Assembly (NCBI GenBank): GCA_029717555.1
Contig: JAMDHS010000007.1
Coordinates: 310,001 to 374,000, forward strand
Direction: 5' to 3'
Length of the DNA: 64,000 nucleotides
DNA from: Peribolospora baueri
Taxonomy: Eukaryota > Basidiomycota > Peribolosporomycetes > Peribolosporales > Peribolosporaceae
Under the pieces are notes generated by a model that did not search any database, had not been told where the DNA came from, and worked only from the letters and a program-made list of their open reading frames with translations. Each line of letters starts with the position of its first letter. Position 1 is the stretch's first letter. The position numbers and the translations under genes are program-made. Positions 32,812 through 43,706 of this stretch are shown piece by piece.

Positions 32812-35463
32812 TCAGGACTTGACCCGAACTTGGCTACCCCCCTCTCTCCACCGTCGGAGCTCCTTCCACACGCCAGGAAGTGCAGCCTTCGTCCGTTCCA
32901 TGATACGGTCCTCCCACTCCGGCTGGTCCTTGTACTTCCTTCCGAAGCGTGCGAACCGGAGGAGCATCCCGACGGTTCTTTGGTCGGGCACGGAACGCGT
33001 CGCCTGCCTGGCCTCTGCATCTGCGTCGTCCAGAAGCGGCGCCGACTCAATTTTCCTTTCGCCGCCCTTGGGCTCAACCACGAGACCGGCGTTTCGCAGT
33101 TCGCCGCTGCAAACGACGGCGATGGCCTCATCCAGCCGTCCACACCGTGCCAAACACTCTATCCACGCCTCCCAATTCGGCCCGTTCATCTCAAACCCTT
33201 CCCGGCGTAGCGTCTCCCACGCCTTCCGCGCGTATGGGAGCTCGTCGGCGTAGCCGCAACCATCCAAGAGGATGCTGACCGTCGCATTGTCGATGCGTCG
33301 ACGGTTGACACGGAGGTTCTCCCAGATATGCGTCACGAGCCCAAAGTGACCTGTGCGATTGTAGGCGTTCATGAGCGCGTTGACCAACGGCAAGTCGGGC
33401 TCGAGCTCGAGATCCATCTTGATCAAATCGTGCGTCCGCAGCACAGACTCTTCGTCGCCAACCTTGGCATAGTAATTGAGGACGAGGGTGTAGGTATTAG
33501 AAAGAGGGCGGCAGCCAGCTTGGGTCATGTCCCTGAGGATCTCAAACACTGCATCCGATGGTGCGATTTCGTACGAAGCTATACTTGAGGGGCTGAAGAA
33601 GGAGTCTGGCGAGTCTGGTGCAGATTCGAACTGTTTGTCCCTGCCGTTCCGAGGAAAACGGAGACGCGTGAAGGCGGACAGGATAGTCATGAAGCCAGCA
33701 CCGTCGAGGGCAAACTTGTCAAGAGCAAACAGGTACGCGTACGCCTGGAATGCTTCGACGTGATCTCGACTGGCACGCATGAGCAGCAGAGTGATCTCGA
33801 TGACCTGGCGAGTGTTGAGCTTGACCCCTTTGTTGCGCATGTCGTCCAGGATCTCAATTGCTCGGTTCACATTGCGGGCTCGCGCGGCGCCGTGAAGAAG
33901 CGTAACGTAGACGTGAGGTTGCAGTACCAGCGGGCGACCATCGGAACCGTTTGGTAGGTCTTCAACGACGGAAAGCGCTCCATCGAGGTCCGGAGGGGTC
34001 TTTAAGCACAGCGCCCTGATGATGGGATGAACGAGGGCCGAGTCGGGCGAGACACCGGCGGACTGGGCGTCTTTGTACAACGTTAAGGCGTCGTTCAAAG
34101 CTCTCGCCGAGAGCTCTGGTGAGACCACAGGTGGCTCATCTGAGACAGAGTCGCCCATCGGACCGCTTGGCGGCGATGACGATCCGGCTCGGAGAATTTG
34201 AGAGATGGCTCTGCTATAGGCCTCTCGCCCAGGCCGTATTCTAGTCAAGCTTTCCACTCTGTCCAGCGCTGCCCTTGCGCTCCCAACGTCCTTTACATAC
34301 GCCAGACAGTATAGGGACACGAGGATATTGACGGTGAACAGGTCGGGTTCGAAATCGGCCGATTCTAAGGCATTTTGGAGCTCCTTCTCAGCTGCTTCCA
34401 CTCCTAGCCTATGGCCTTTGTAAGCGACGAGAGCATTCCAAAGCGCCGTATCGAGACGCTCGCCCTTCTGCAATAGGCTTTGCAATTGTTGTTCAACCTC
34501 GGCTGCTTTCTCCCAGCATTCCATCTTCGAATAGCCGTTGAGAAGCGTCGTTTGCGTCCAAGGAGTTGGTGCAACCTGGGCGGCGTTCATGGCGCTGATT
34601 GTCCGTTCGACGGATGCCAAGTCGCTGGCGGCAAATGACCCCTTCAGGATACTGGTGAGGGATATCGCGTTCGGACGTAAACCTTCCTGCTCTAGGAAAG
34701 CCAGCGTCCGCTCCAATCCCGCCACGTCCGCTTTTCGCTGGAAGCCGGATAGGACCGCGTTGCATATGAAAATATTGGGCCGAAAGCCGTAGGCCTGCTT
34801 GAGCTTGGCAATGCACACCAGCGCCTCGTCTGGCCTCTCCGCTCTCACATAGCCAAGGATGAGAGAGAAGAAGTCCGAAGCCTCGTAGGACCAGCGGAAG
34901 AGACGTCCTACGTCGTAGAACATGCGCTGCAGCAGAACGAGATGGCCGTCGTCGCAGCGGGAGGAGAGTAGCTTCATCGCCGCGCGCAGATCTTTTGCAC
35001 GAATGGGGAGCGCAGCATCTGTGGATGTCGACGCACGATCACGGTCGCGGAGGGAACGGACGAGTTCTCGGTACGGTCGGTGCAGGCGTTCTGGTCTGCC
35101 GGCTTCGATGGCCTTGAGGAACGCCTCAGCCGGATCATATGAGACATTTGCTACTAGTGCACCTGGAATCCATTTTCGTCGCGATGGGCCTGTGAAACGA
35201 GAGAAGAAAGCAGACGACAGAGACGAGGAAGTGAACGTTCGTGGCTGCTCCTGCGGCGCGGGAGTTGACGGTGGGTGAAGAGTACGGCGCCGTGGAGAAG
35301 CGAGAATAGGTGGCGATGGAAGCAGCTGTACCGCCCCAGGCGGCGTTTTGACGGCGAGCCGACACAACGCTTGCTTCCGAAGCGACATGAAAGGCGAAGT
35401 CGAAGCTGGTGGACGTCGACGGGCTGGGCAGTCCAGAGGCGGACACCGATACGAACGGCGCAT
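32812..35463 (-). CDS. Mitochondrial pentatricopeptide-repeat (PPR) protein
   Basis: Single-exon gene of up to 883 residues. The start is basic and hydroxylated, as for mitochondrial import. If ATG 35388 is used, the protein begins MSLRKQALCRLAV, a better presequence than the start at 35463. Repeats of about 35 residues with the PPR helix pattern run through most of the protein, for example FICNAVLSGFQRKADVAG, TQTTLLNGYSKMECWEKA, YVTLLHGAARARNVNRA, YTLVLNYYAKVGDEES and LVNALMNAYNRTGHFG. PPR proteins bind organellar RNA for processing, stability or translation; the target here cannot be told. It is intronless while neighbours have many introns. It shares a very short divergent promoter with FAM32A. 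Confidence 0.85.
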   Translation of the reverse strand: MRRSYRCPPLDCPARRRPPASTSPFMSLRKQALCRLAVKTPPGAVQLLPSPPILASPRRRTLHPPSTPAPQEQPRTFTSSSLSSAFFSRFTGPSRRKWIPGALVANVSYDPAEAFLKAIEAGRPERLHRPYRELVRSLRDRDRASTSTDAALPIRAKDLRAAMKLLSSRCDDGHLVLLQRMFYDVGRLFRWSYEASDFFSLILGYVRAERPDEALVCIAKLKQAYGFRPNIFICNAVLSGFQRKADVAGLERTLAFLEQEGLRPNAISLTSILKGSFAASDLASVERTISAMNAAQVAPTPWTQTTLLNGYSKMECWEKAAEVEQQLQSLLQKGERLDTALWNALVAYKGHRLGVEAAEKELQNALESADFEPDLFTVNILVSLYCLAYVKDVGSARAALDRVESLTRIRPGREAYSRAISQILRAGSSSPPSGPMGDSVSDEPPVVSPELSARALNDALTLYKDAQSAGVSPDSALVHPIIRALCLKTPPDLDGALSVVEDLPNGSDGRPLVLQPHVYVTLLHGAARARNVNRAIEILDDMRNKGVKLNTRQVIEITLLLMRASRDHVEAFQAYAYLFALDKFALDGAGFMTILSAFTRLRFPRNGRDKQFESAPDSPDSFFSPSSIASYEIAPSDAVFEILRDMTQAGCRPLSNTYTLVLNYYAKVGDEESVLRTHDLIKMDLELEPDLPLVNALMNAYNRTGHFGLVTHIWENLRVNRRRIDNATVSILLDGCGYADELPYARKAWETLRREGFEMNGPNWEAWIECLARCGRLDEAIAVVCSGELRNAGLVVEPKGGERKIESAPLLDDADAEARQATRSVPDQRTVGMLLRFARFGRKYKDQPEWEDRIMERTKAALPGVWKELRRWREGGSQVRVKS

Positions 35464-35567
35464 TGGCGCGAAGTATTTCTTCGAAGGTCACGTGCCAGCG
35501 ATCGCGACCGTTTTCCCCTCCCTAGCCGCGGTGGGGCACAGTTTGCCGCTCACCACCATCGTCGACC
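35464..35567. promoter_or_regulatory. 104-bp bidirectional promoter (PPR / FAM32A) with a GTCACGTG motif
   Basis: Only 104 bases separate the outermost divergent ATGs (about 180 if the PPR gene starts at 35388). GTCACGTG at 35487-35494 matches RTCACRTG and is the only motif I recognise here. Confidence 0.4.
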
Positions 35568-36356
35568 ATGTCGTCGAACGCGTCCCCGTACTCCCATAGA
35601 CCGGGTGGGGGACTCAAGTTCAAGGGCGGTGGTAGCGCGGACGAGAAGAAGAAGTGAGCGTGACTTTTGCTTCTTGTCCTCGAGCCTGGATCGATTGGAT
35701 CGCCAAAACATTGACACGTATCGCCCGCTTCCCTTCGTCCCCTGCCCGTGCCTATCAGGAAAAAGAAGAAATCGTCCACCTCCTCCGCCCTTCATGACAA
35801 GACCGTACTCGAGGGGAGCGGCCATGGCGAGGATCGCGACAAAGGCGAGGGTGGCAGCAAGAGCGCCGATCCGAGTCGGGGGCAGAGTCCGGCGGGCGTA
35901 GATACGCGAACGGAGGCGCAGAAGAAGTTTGAGGAGGTGCAACGGAAGAGGGTGAGCCTTCAGTTTCTTTTGTCTAGCTCTCTCTCCTGTCTCGCTTTTA
36001 TTTGTGCGTCCATAGAGGAGTTGCGATCTGTGTGGCTTTATAGGGATGTGACTTACTGAGGGTTGGAATGGCTCCTTTTCTTGCCGTCCTGTATCAATTC
36101 AAGATGGCAGAGCGAGTCAAGAAGGCGGCGGCAAAGACGCACAAAGATCGGGTGCAGGAGTTCAACAACTATCTTGAGAAGCTCAGCGAGCACTACGACA
36201 TCCCCAAGGTCAGTCGTCGGCGTCCTTGCCACATCCACCGGTGCAACCAAAGCCTGCCTGGCTTTGCTCCTCAGGTTGCCGCCACCGCACCCGTCCCCGC
36301 CTCCGCTCACCTCTGTTTCATTTGCCTCGGTGTGCTCACAGGTCGGACCGGGATAA
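35568..36356 (+). CDS. FAM32A family protein (spliceosome-associated)
   Basis: Small basic nuclear protein family whose human member stabilises the exon junction in catalytic spliceosomes. Four exons begin MSSNASPYSHRPGGGLKFKGG, with the GGxLKFKGG start that defines the family, followed by a Lys run. A charged linker (about 45 residues) leads to the conserved end RTEAQKKFEEVQ, HKDRVQEFNNYLEKLSEHYDIPK and VGPG. The final exon encodes only VGPG plus the stop at 36354-36356. This C-terminal tail is the part known to reach the splice junction and is intact. Length is about 120 residues, typical. Confidence 0.9.
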
Positions 36357-36893
36357 TGCGTGCTCCAGCCGCCCTTGCAAATCATCCTATATGTGTATCT
36401 ATCTCTTTCCCGCGTTATGTCTCCGCCTCTGTCTGTATGTCCATCTCCGAAGCACTGTGTACTTTCCCGAGGCGACCGTTACGCGTGTCAGCGCTGTTGC
36501 ACCTCCACGGCCGTCTTCTCCGTCAAGTTCTCCGTCCCTTGACGGAGACGGCAGTTCCCCCGGATATATGAAAAGACGGGCAAGGGACTGAGCCTTAACT
36601 GCCGGTTCGGACGCATGGACGGCCGGTATTGTTTTACACCATATAGAAGAGGTCATAGCTGCAGCAGCCGATGAACCTGTGCACGCCGGCGAATCAAACC
36701 TTCTCCCACGACTCTCCCGATATCTTTAGCCGACGTCATGGCCTTCGCCGCCATAGCTATTCGGCAGACATGCACTCAGAACTCGGCGAGCACCCGCCCG
36801 AACGCGATACAATTGGTCGATACAAATACAGATGCTAGCCCAATTCTCGGCTCTACCTCGCACAAGGACATCACCACGATCGCGAAACTAAGC
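36357..36893. other. Convergent 3' spacer between FAM32A and ESS2
   Basis: About 540 bases. No gene, tRNA or strong repeat was recognised. Confidence 0.45.
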
Positions 36894-39207
36894 TCATCCA
36901 TCCACCACATCCTCCAGTCCCCTTCTCGGCACAGGGCTAGGGCTGGGGGACCACCGTTCCCTCTTCAACCTCCCCAGACCCTCCTCTCCTGCGCCGGACT
37001 TGCTCACCCTGCGCACCTTCACACCTTCTAACTCTCTTCTCCCCCTTCCGCCACCACTACTGAGGATCGCGGAACCCAACGAAGAACGCTTCCTCGAGCC
37101 CGCAGCACCGAATGCTCCCGCTCCAGGACTACCGCTGTTCAGGGCACCTGAGTTCAGCCGTGAGAGACCGGCAGTACGGTCGAGCAGGTTTCGAGCCGCA
37201 TCCGACAGGTGGGCGCCATTTGTCCTGTCGCGCGGCGTCATCGTGGCCGCCGAAAAGCCACCAGTGCGGTCTTTTTCGTTGCGCGAAGAAGAACTAGGTG
37301 TGAACCGAGAATAAGGTGAATAAGCAGATCCAGGCGTTCCCTGGACCCTCGGGCTGCCAGCTAAAAGGCTTCCCGGCCGATTCCGCAGACTTCTGGCAGC
37401 ACTGCTAGCCAACTTGCTCGCCAATACCTCGCGTCTGGGCGTCTCAGGAATGCGGAATGGGCTTTCGTAGTCCGCTGCTCTCGCCCCCGCCGACACGTCG
37501 TCGCCATCTGAAGAGCGAATCGGAACAGGCGTTCCTTCGATCTGACCCCACGTCATCAGTTGGCGGACGCGGTCTGCACCTAGCGCTTCTGGGTTGGGAG
37601 ACGGCAGAGCGGAGACGAAACCGAAACCTTTTACCCGCGGTGTTGACGTAGGATTGTCTGAAAAGTAGCAGGGCGGGAAAGAGGTGACAAGGGCAAGGTC
37701 AACATGGCGTCATAGTAAAGCCAAAAGTCTAGTTTGGCGACCCCACAATGGACTCACAAGGCGTGCCCTTGATCGCAGCCTCGATCATACTACTCCTCGG
37801 ACTATCAGGAGCTTCCCTCCCTTCCGTATCCTGATCCTCAAATAATCGCGTGTTGGCGTGCGAAATCGCTTTCGGCTCCCCTCTGGGTTGGCTTTCGTCT
37901 CCCGATTGACCGGCTCCACCCACGCCAGAGGGGAGCATCGCCTTTGAGGCCGGTTGCATGTTCGTTGGGGGCAAGTTGGCATCTGGTGGGTACATGAAGG
38001 AATTGCGCGCCTGTTCAATGTGCCGAGTCAGTCAACATGTCTACAACAACGCCGCTTCCGGGAAACGAATGAATGAAGTAAAACTGCCCACCTTGAAGCG
38101 CCACGCATCAAAGACCCGCTGTCGTCGATCGCTCTTGGGCTTCAACACCGCTTCAGGGTCAAAGGTCGGATCTTCTTTGTCTGAGTCCGTCTTCACCAGC
38201 GCCATGCTCATGCCGCCTTCCTTCGTGCCGCGGCTCTCCTCAGCTTCAGTGGCGATACGATCCTTGTCCTCCTGATCCACTTTCTCATCATCGGCATCGG
38301 CCTTCTGCTTGCCTTTCGCCTTCTCCGATCCCCGTTCCATATCAGCGCTCTTAGCATCCTCAATGAGCAACCTCTCTCTCCCCTCTCCTCCAGCAGCCAT
38401 GATCAGCTTCCTCCCCTCCGCCACCGCCTGTTGTCCGCTCTCAATCGCCTTCCTATGCCTCTCATTGGCCTTTCTCTCCGCCTCGTACGCCCAGCTGAAC
38501 CGCTCCCTCCGCTTCTCATTCGCCTTTTGAAGGATGTGCGCGAAAGACGCGTTGTCCTCCGAGGTGTACTTTGCTTGAAACTCGTCCAGCGAGAGATTGG
38601 CATCGTATCGTCCCACAGGTTGAGAGGTACCAGCGGCGCCAGGAAAGTCGGATACGAAGGACTCGCCACCGGGCGTGTCTGCCCATTGTCCACCGTCGCG
38701 GGGAGTGACGCCAGGGCGAGTCCATGGCGTCGGAGTTCCTCGCTCTGTCAATTGGCCACCGCCTTGACGAGAAGCTCCTCGTGTCCCAGTCCCGCCGGCG
38801 GGTGTCCGCAGGACACCAGCTTGCTCCTCCACGTCCACGAGCCTCATTACGCTGCGCCCGATCCATGCCTGGTCCTGTGCCTCGAGGGCCGAGAGGTACT
38901 CGTTCTCCGCATCCAGGCGGGCCAGGTTGGGGAAGAAATCGCGCTTGATGATAGATGACAAAGCTTCTGTGTATTCATCCTCCTATCAAAACAAAAGCGA
39001 AAATGAGAGCACCGCCAGAGCGGAGGGTAAGTACACCAAAAAGTTGCCGAAAGGTGGCTCGTCATGACGACTCACCGTGAGGATCTCCTGCTTACGCAGG
39101 CTCAGCGCAGGCTTCTGCAAGTCTCCAGGGTACTCCCTCTTCGCCACAACACGCGAAGAGCCTCCTCCGGGGGTGGCGGAGACGAGGCTGCGAGGTGTGG
39201 AGGTCAT
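36894..39207 (-). CDS. Splicing factor ESS2/DGCR14 (Bis1) homologue
   Basis: Nuclear protein of the Es2 family, associated with late spliceosomes. Exon 1 starts MTSTPRSLVSATPGG and carries the conserved LRKQEILTEDEYTE after splicing. It continues ALSSIIKRDFFPNLARLD, AENEYLSALEAQD and LSLDEFQAKYTSEDNASF, an ERFSWAYE helix, and FDAWRFK/NSFMYPPD across another junction. The C-terminal exon holds QLMTWGQIEGTP and FRIPETPRREVLASKLASSAARSL, both family hallmarks. Total is near 600 residues, with a Ser/Gly-rich tail. The longer upstream frame to 39264 has no ATG, so 39207 is the start. It diverges from RPS28 with 243 bases between ATGs. Confidence 0.9.
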
Positions 39208-39450
39208 GGCGAGGTCAAGAGAATGGCGAACGATGGGCGGGCGAGCGCCTATCTCATCAAACACGTCGCCGCAGCTGCTGCCGCCGCCCGATCGCCAGGC
39301 TGATAGATGCTAGTTGCCGCAGTTAGACGAAACTCCCACGCCTGTCTCTTCCGCCGTTGCGCCTTCCCCTCCCTGGATGAAAAATCCTTTCGCACATTTC
39401 TTCTTGTCTAACGTCTTCATTCTAACCCCGTCCCGCCCTCACAAGTCAAG

Positions 39451-40110
39451 ATGGTGAGTGCTGTGTCGATGTTGAGACGGCGGCCATGGTGGGAGACTGT
39501 AAAGCGTAGACACCGCCCGAATGACTAGCCGACTGACTGTGTCTGCCTTGACCCGTCGGCGCGTGCCTTGGCCTCGACCTTTGCCAGGACTCCACCAGCA
39601 AGGCCCCCGTTAAGCTCGCCAAGGTGATTATACGCGAAGGAAGGGAGAGCGACGGCTGTTGAGGAGAGTGGCAGACGATGGAGGACGATTGAGAGAGTAG
39701 GAAGAGCGCACGGCGAGGTGTACAAGACGATGAACCCCTTCTTCCGCTCTCCATCCTCTGCTCGGTGGTGTTCGCAGGTCATCAAGGTCATCGGCCGCAC
39801 TGGCTCCCGTGGTGGTGTCATCCAGGTCCGAGTCGAGTTCATGGACGATCCCTCTCGCTCCATCATCCGTAACGTCAAGGGCCCCGTTCGCGAGAACGAC
39901 ATCCTCGCCCTTCTCGAGTCTGAGCGTGAAGCTCGGTGAGTGTCAGCGCGGAGGTTCTGTTGATTGGGCCTTATTTGCGTATGTCGGAAGGGGTGGATCG
40001 GCTCGATGAGCAGTCCGATGGTCCGCGTTGGCGTGGATAGCGGTTCTAGCAACCAAGCTGACCACCCCCTGCCCTCGTCCTTGTGCTTTCTCCTCAGCCG
40101 CCTCCGCTAA
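39451..40110 (+). CDS. RPS28: 40S ribosomal protein eS28
   Basis: Small-subunit ribosomal protein, about 69 residues. The coding start is a lone ATG at 39451-39453 immediately followed by a GTGAGT donor. Exon 2 gives [12 protein letters not shown]. Exon 3 begins [20 protein letters not shown] and continues [20 protein letters not shown]. The last exon completes EREARRLR and stops at 40108-40110. The sequence matches eS28 nearly residue for residue. Three introns in a 69-codon gene suit basidiomycete ribosomal protein genes. No snoRNA was recognised in the introns. Confidence 0.95.
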
Positions 40111-40609
40111 GGCCAAAAAAACGACGCTTCTCTAGTCTCTTTCCCATCATCCTCTCCATCCACCATGTACAACCTCATGTCCACATAGGTCTGTCCCTTC
40201 TATGCGCTGCGCCGGCGGTCGTCTCTGAGTCGTTCCGCACCCATCTTCTGTTCCGGACTGAGCATGGCAATGCATCTTTCCGTACTCGGCACAATCGCGG
40301 GATTGCCGTTGTTGGAGTTATCATACAGTCGCGCTCACCTCGTACAGATTTCCGCCATGAACCGTGGCCGACTTGGACGTGGAAAAAGCGCTCGCGGCGT
40401 GTCACGTTTGATTTTCATTCCTTGCACACCGTCACGGTCTCATCCCATCTGCCAGCGGACGGCGGCGCGGACGAGCGCGATGGGACGATGGATAAGTCTG
40501 CTCGCAGCCTCGTACGTACGGCCGCAGCTGTGGGGGTGTTCAGGCGAGACAGACAAGACAAGACAAGACGGAGAAGACAGAACAGAGGCGGCGCTGGACG
40601 ATAGACAGC

Positions 40610-40823
40610 GCAGCGCATGAGCGCTTGTGGAGGGACGGGGGAGACAGAAAAGTTTTCAAGTTATGATTATGAGTGTACAGTAGAGCCATACATGTAGTAC
40701 GGTGCTCTTACGCAGCGCTTCAGCACTTGTGGAGGGACGGGGGGCGACAGAAAAAGGTTTCAAGTTTTGATTATGATACTAGGAGTGTACAGTAGAGTCA
40801 TACATGGTGCATAGTGCTCTTAC
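40610..40823. repeat. Imperfect tandem duplication, two copies of about 105 bp
   Basis: Copy 1 is about 40610-40711 and copy 2 about 40712-40823. Shared blocks in order are GCAGCGC, CTTGTGGAGGGACGGGG, GACAGAAAA, TTTCAAGTT, GATTATGA, GAGTGTACAGTAGAG, CATACATG and TGCTCTTAC. Copies differ by scattered substitutions and small indels, so this is not very recent. Function is unknown. Confidence 0.75.
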
Positions 40824-40862
40824 ATGGGGCGAGGAGAGAGGTGCGAAGGGAAGGATGAGAAG

Positions 40863-40885
40863 CCCCCCCCCCCCCCAAAAAAAAA
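40863..40885. repeat. C14-A9 homopolymer tract
   Basis: Fourteen C (40863-40876) followed by nine A (40877-40885), just past the stop of the secreted protein gene. Confidence 0.7.
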
Positions 40886-40922
40886 GGAAAGGAAAAGGTC
40901 CTTGCGCTGGCTCCCCTTTCAC

Positions 40923-42284
40923 TCAGTGCTGACCGGCGCCGCGAAAGGCGAGCCGTCTACGCCGGCCGACGAGGACGGCCCTCCTATCCTTCTTAGCGGC
41001 GGCGGCGGTCGCGTCGTCGTCACCGAGATCGGAGGAGGGACGGTTACGGGAAGTGAAGAAGAAGAGGGAGTCGCCGAAGGACATTCGGGGCGTCCGGGGA
41101 CGAGGGGGAGAGAGGATTGTGACGGGGAGGTGGGAGCGGCGCTTCTTTGAGGACGCTGCCGCTGGGGCTGAGATGACCGCGGGGGCGGGGGCGGTCGCGT
41201 TGGTTGCCGTGACGGCGGCTGCTTCAGCGGCGGTGGGTACGGAGGAGGTGACCAGGCTAGCAGGAGCAGCAGACGTGGCGGTGGCGCCGGAGACGGTCGG
41301 CGGGATGGTACTAGATGGAGGACGAGAGAGAGAAGGGATTAGGTGAAGGGGTTCGGCGATGAGGGACCGGAGAGAGAGAGAAGGGGGGAACGACACTCAC
41401 GAGCCGTTCGTGGCCGTCTGCGGCTGTACTCCCGGTGAGAAGGTGGTCAGGGCGCCGGAAAGGGCCTGGAGGAGCTGGGACATGCGGTTGAGGTCGTCTC
41501 TGCTGACTCCGTTGGGCAGAGTGAAAGGAAGCGTTCCGGTAGCGGCGGCGGGGGCGGGGGTGCCGTCGCGTCGCCGCCGGCGCCCAGTCGATGACGATGA
41601 CGACGTGGCGGAGGGAAGGGGACCGTCGGGGAGGACGTGGAGGGCATAGCGCAGGTCCGGGAAGTTGGTCGTCGTCGAGCCGTGCGCGAGCGGTTCTGTC
41701 GCGTCCGCTTCCGACGACGGGACGGCCGATGCGAGCGGCGCGGAGGAGGAGGAGGCGACTACGGAGGAAGAAAGGGAAGGCGAGGGGGAGAGAGACGGGG
41801 CGACGTGTCCTCCGGTGGTATCGAGGAGGTGGCCAAGGAGCCCAGTGAGGTCGCCCAGCAGGCCGGTGACGCCTACTATTCCAGATCCTCCGCCGCCGAC
41901 CGACTCGGCGCAGGCGGTGACGTTGGTGGACGTGTTAAGAACCGAGTCCAAGATGCACCCGACGGCGCCGAGCAAGCCAGAGATGGGACCAGCGACGGCG
42001 GTGGTGGTACCGGGAACGGGGAGGCTGGGCACCTGACGCGTTGAGAGGTCTGACGGGTCGGAACGGAGAGGCCTGCCGTTGTGATTGTGTCGCTTGGATT
42101 GCGAAGACGACGACGACGACGAGGAAGAAGAAGAAGAAGAAGAGGGCGACGGCTGCATGGATACGATTCGCACAGGCGCATCGGCGTCGTCTCCGCGGAC
42201 AGCACCCCCGCCAGCAGGGGCTGCGTGTGCGATGGACGAAGAGAGGAGGAGGGAAAGTGCAAAAGCGGACTTGAAGTGTACCAT
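40923..42284 (-). CDS. Secreted Ser/Ala/Gly-rich protein, low complexity
   Basis: Two exons (42284-41401 and 41310-40923) give 423 residues. The N-terminus is a clear signal peptide: MVHFKSAFALSLLLSSSIAHA then APAGG. A Ser run of about 15 (42106-42150) precedes a dibasic KR site (QSKRHNHNG) that could be a Kex2 cut. The middle has hydrophobic Gly/Leu blocks (GPISGLLGAVG, VTGLLGDLTGLLGHLL) with a few Cys and N-glycosylation sequons. After the intron the tail is Ala/Thr/Pro-rich, then basic (KKRRS, GRRRRLAF), with no GPI-type hydrophobic end. I do not recognise a family. The TC|GTGAGT donor and CTAG acceptor are consistent in phase. The second exon is the less certain part. Confidence 0.6.
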
Positions 42285-43457
42285 CGCGCAAGGAAGAAAG
42301 AAAGAAGAAAGGGATTCAAAAGGGGAGAGCAGCCTGTCGGACGGACGGTCGAGAAGGAAGCGTGATGAGCAACGGGCCGTCCTTGGACGTGGGCCGTGAG
42401 ACAGCGGTCGGGAGCGAGAAGAAGAAACCAAAAGACTCACGAGACGACCAGCCAGTGGTGTCGATGAAGAAAAAAAAGAAGGAAAAAAAAGAATTGCCGG
42501 AAAGGGCAGGGGGGAACCTCTCGGATCTGGAAAGGAACTGGAGACCGAGATGTGCGTGCGTCGGACGATCAGCTATTTATACGCTGGGGAGCGTTGGCCC
42601 GACATCCGACTTCCGTGGGCGGGCTCGTACCCCCCACGGCCATCCATCGGGATGGGCTGGGTGGCCGAGCGGAGGTGCCGAACGGCGCTCTGCCTCGTCG
42701 TCGCCAACTTTGATTCGACCAGCCCATGGGGAGAGAGGACGAGACGAGGCCTGGAAGGGGCGGTGGATGGGTGAAAGAACGTCAAACGAAGGCGCGTGAG
42801 CGGACGGCCGGCCTGGGTGAGGGGGGCCTGAATCGGAAGGGGTTAGGATGGACGAACATCCATCCAACGCCACCGCCACCGCCACCACGTCCCGAGGGCG
42901 AGCGAGGAGCGGGAAGTAAAGAGAGGACGGGGTCCATGGCTGCCATGCATTGCGTGTGGATGGATGGACGTTGATCGAACGCGGACGAATGATCGTAGGT
43001 TATGCAATCCTATGTTTTCGTATGCCATGCATGCTATGCAATGTTTATGCTATGCTACCTCATCCGCTCCGATCCCATCCGATCCATCCTATCCCATCAT
43101 CAAAGCTACCGTGAGCCGTGAAGGCCCCCTCAGTAGGTGTACGGACGAATGTACAAACAAAACGCGCACATGGGCCAGGCGAGGAGGAGGAAAGGGTGTA
43201 AGTGGAGCGAACGGACGGCGGGCGTCGAGAATCTGATAATGCACGAGCGTCTCGGCGGGCCGTCATGATGACGACCATCCATCCATTCATCCATCTCCTT
43301 TGGTCCGGTCGAACCAAGACGGGCGCGGAGACGTTAGCCAGGGCGGCCCTGGATACGAACGAGCGCGGTGGCCAGGGACGGACGGACGGTGGGAATGACG
43401 GGGTGCCGTCCGTCCGTCCGTCTGCCCTCCGCTCCGAGCTGGGTCGTCGACGTAACG

Positions 43458-43520
43458 TCCCATCCTTGTTCATCCCATCCAATCTCATCCATCCCATCCC
43501 ATCCGGGCCCATCCCATCCG
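43458..43520. repeat. Degenerate CATCC pentanucleotide array
   Basis: Repeated CATCC/CCATC units with small variations. A related but looser array lies at 43061-43098. Confidence 0.7.
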
Positions 43521-43673
43521 TTCTCTTACGCCGCGAGCGTACCTGACGTACGCTCCTCTTGCCTTGCCTTGCCTTGCTTCGCTCGAGGTGGTGGGCGAGC
43601 CGCCGGATCGGAACGTCGGTCGCTCGCACCTGACTTTTTTCTTTCTTTCCTTCTCGGGTGGGCGTACGCACGC

Positions 43674-43706
43674 AGATAGATAGATAGATAAATAGATTAG
43701 ATAGAT
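43674..43706. repeat. GATA tetranucleotide repeat
   Basis: Imperfect run of GATA/TAGA units, about eight copies, with one AATAGATT interruption. Confidence 0.7.

Larger units (their letters stand above)
40111..40922. other. Convergent 3' region with tandem duplication, RPS28 / secreted protein
   Basis: About 810 bases without a gene. It contains the imperfect duplication at 40610-40823 and a run of 14 C then 9 A at 40863-40885. Confidence 0.5.
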
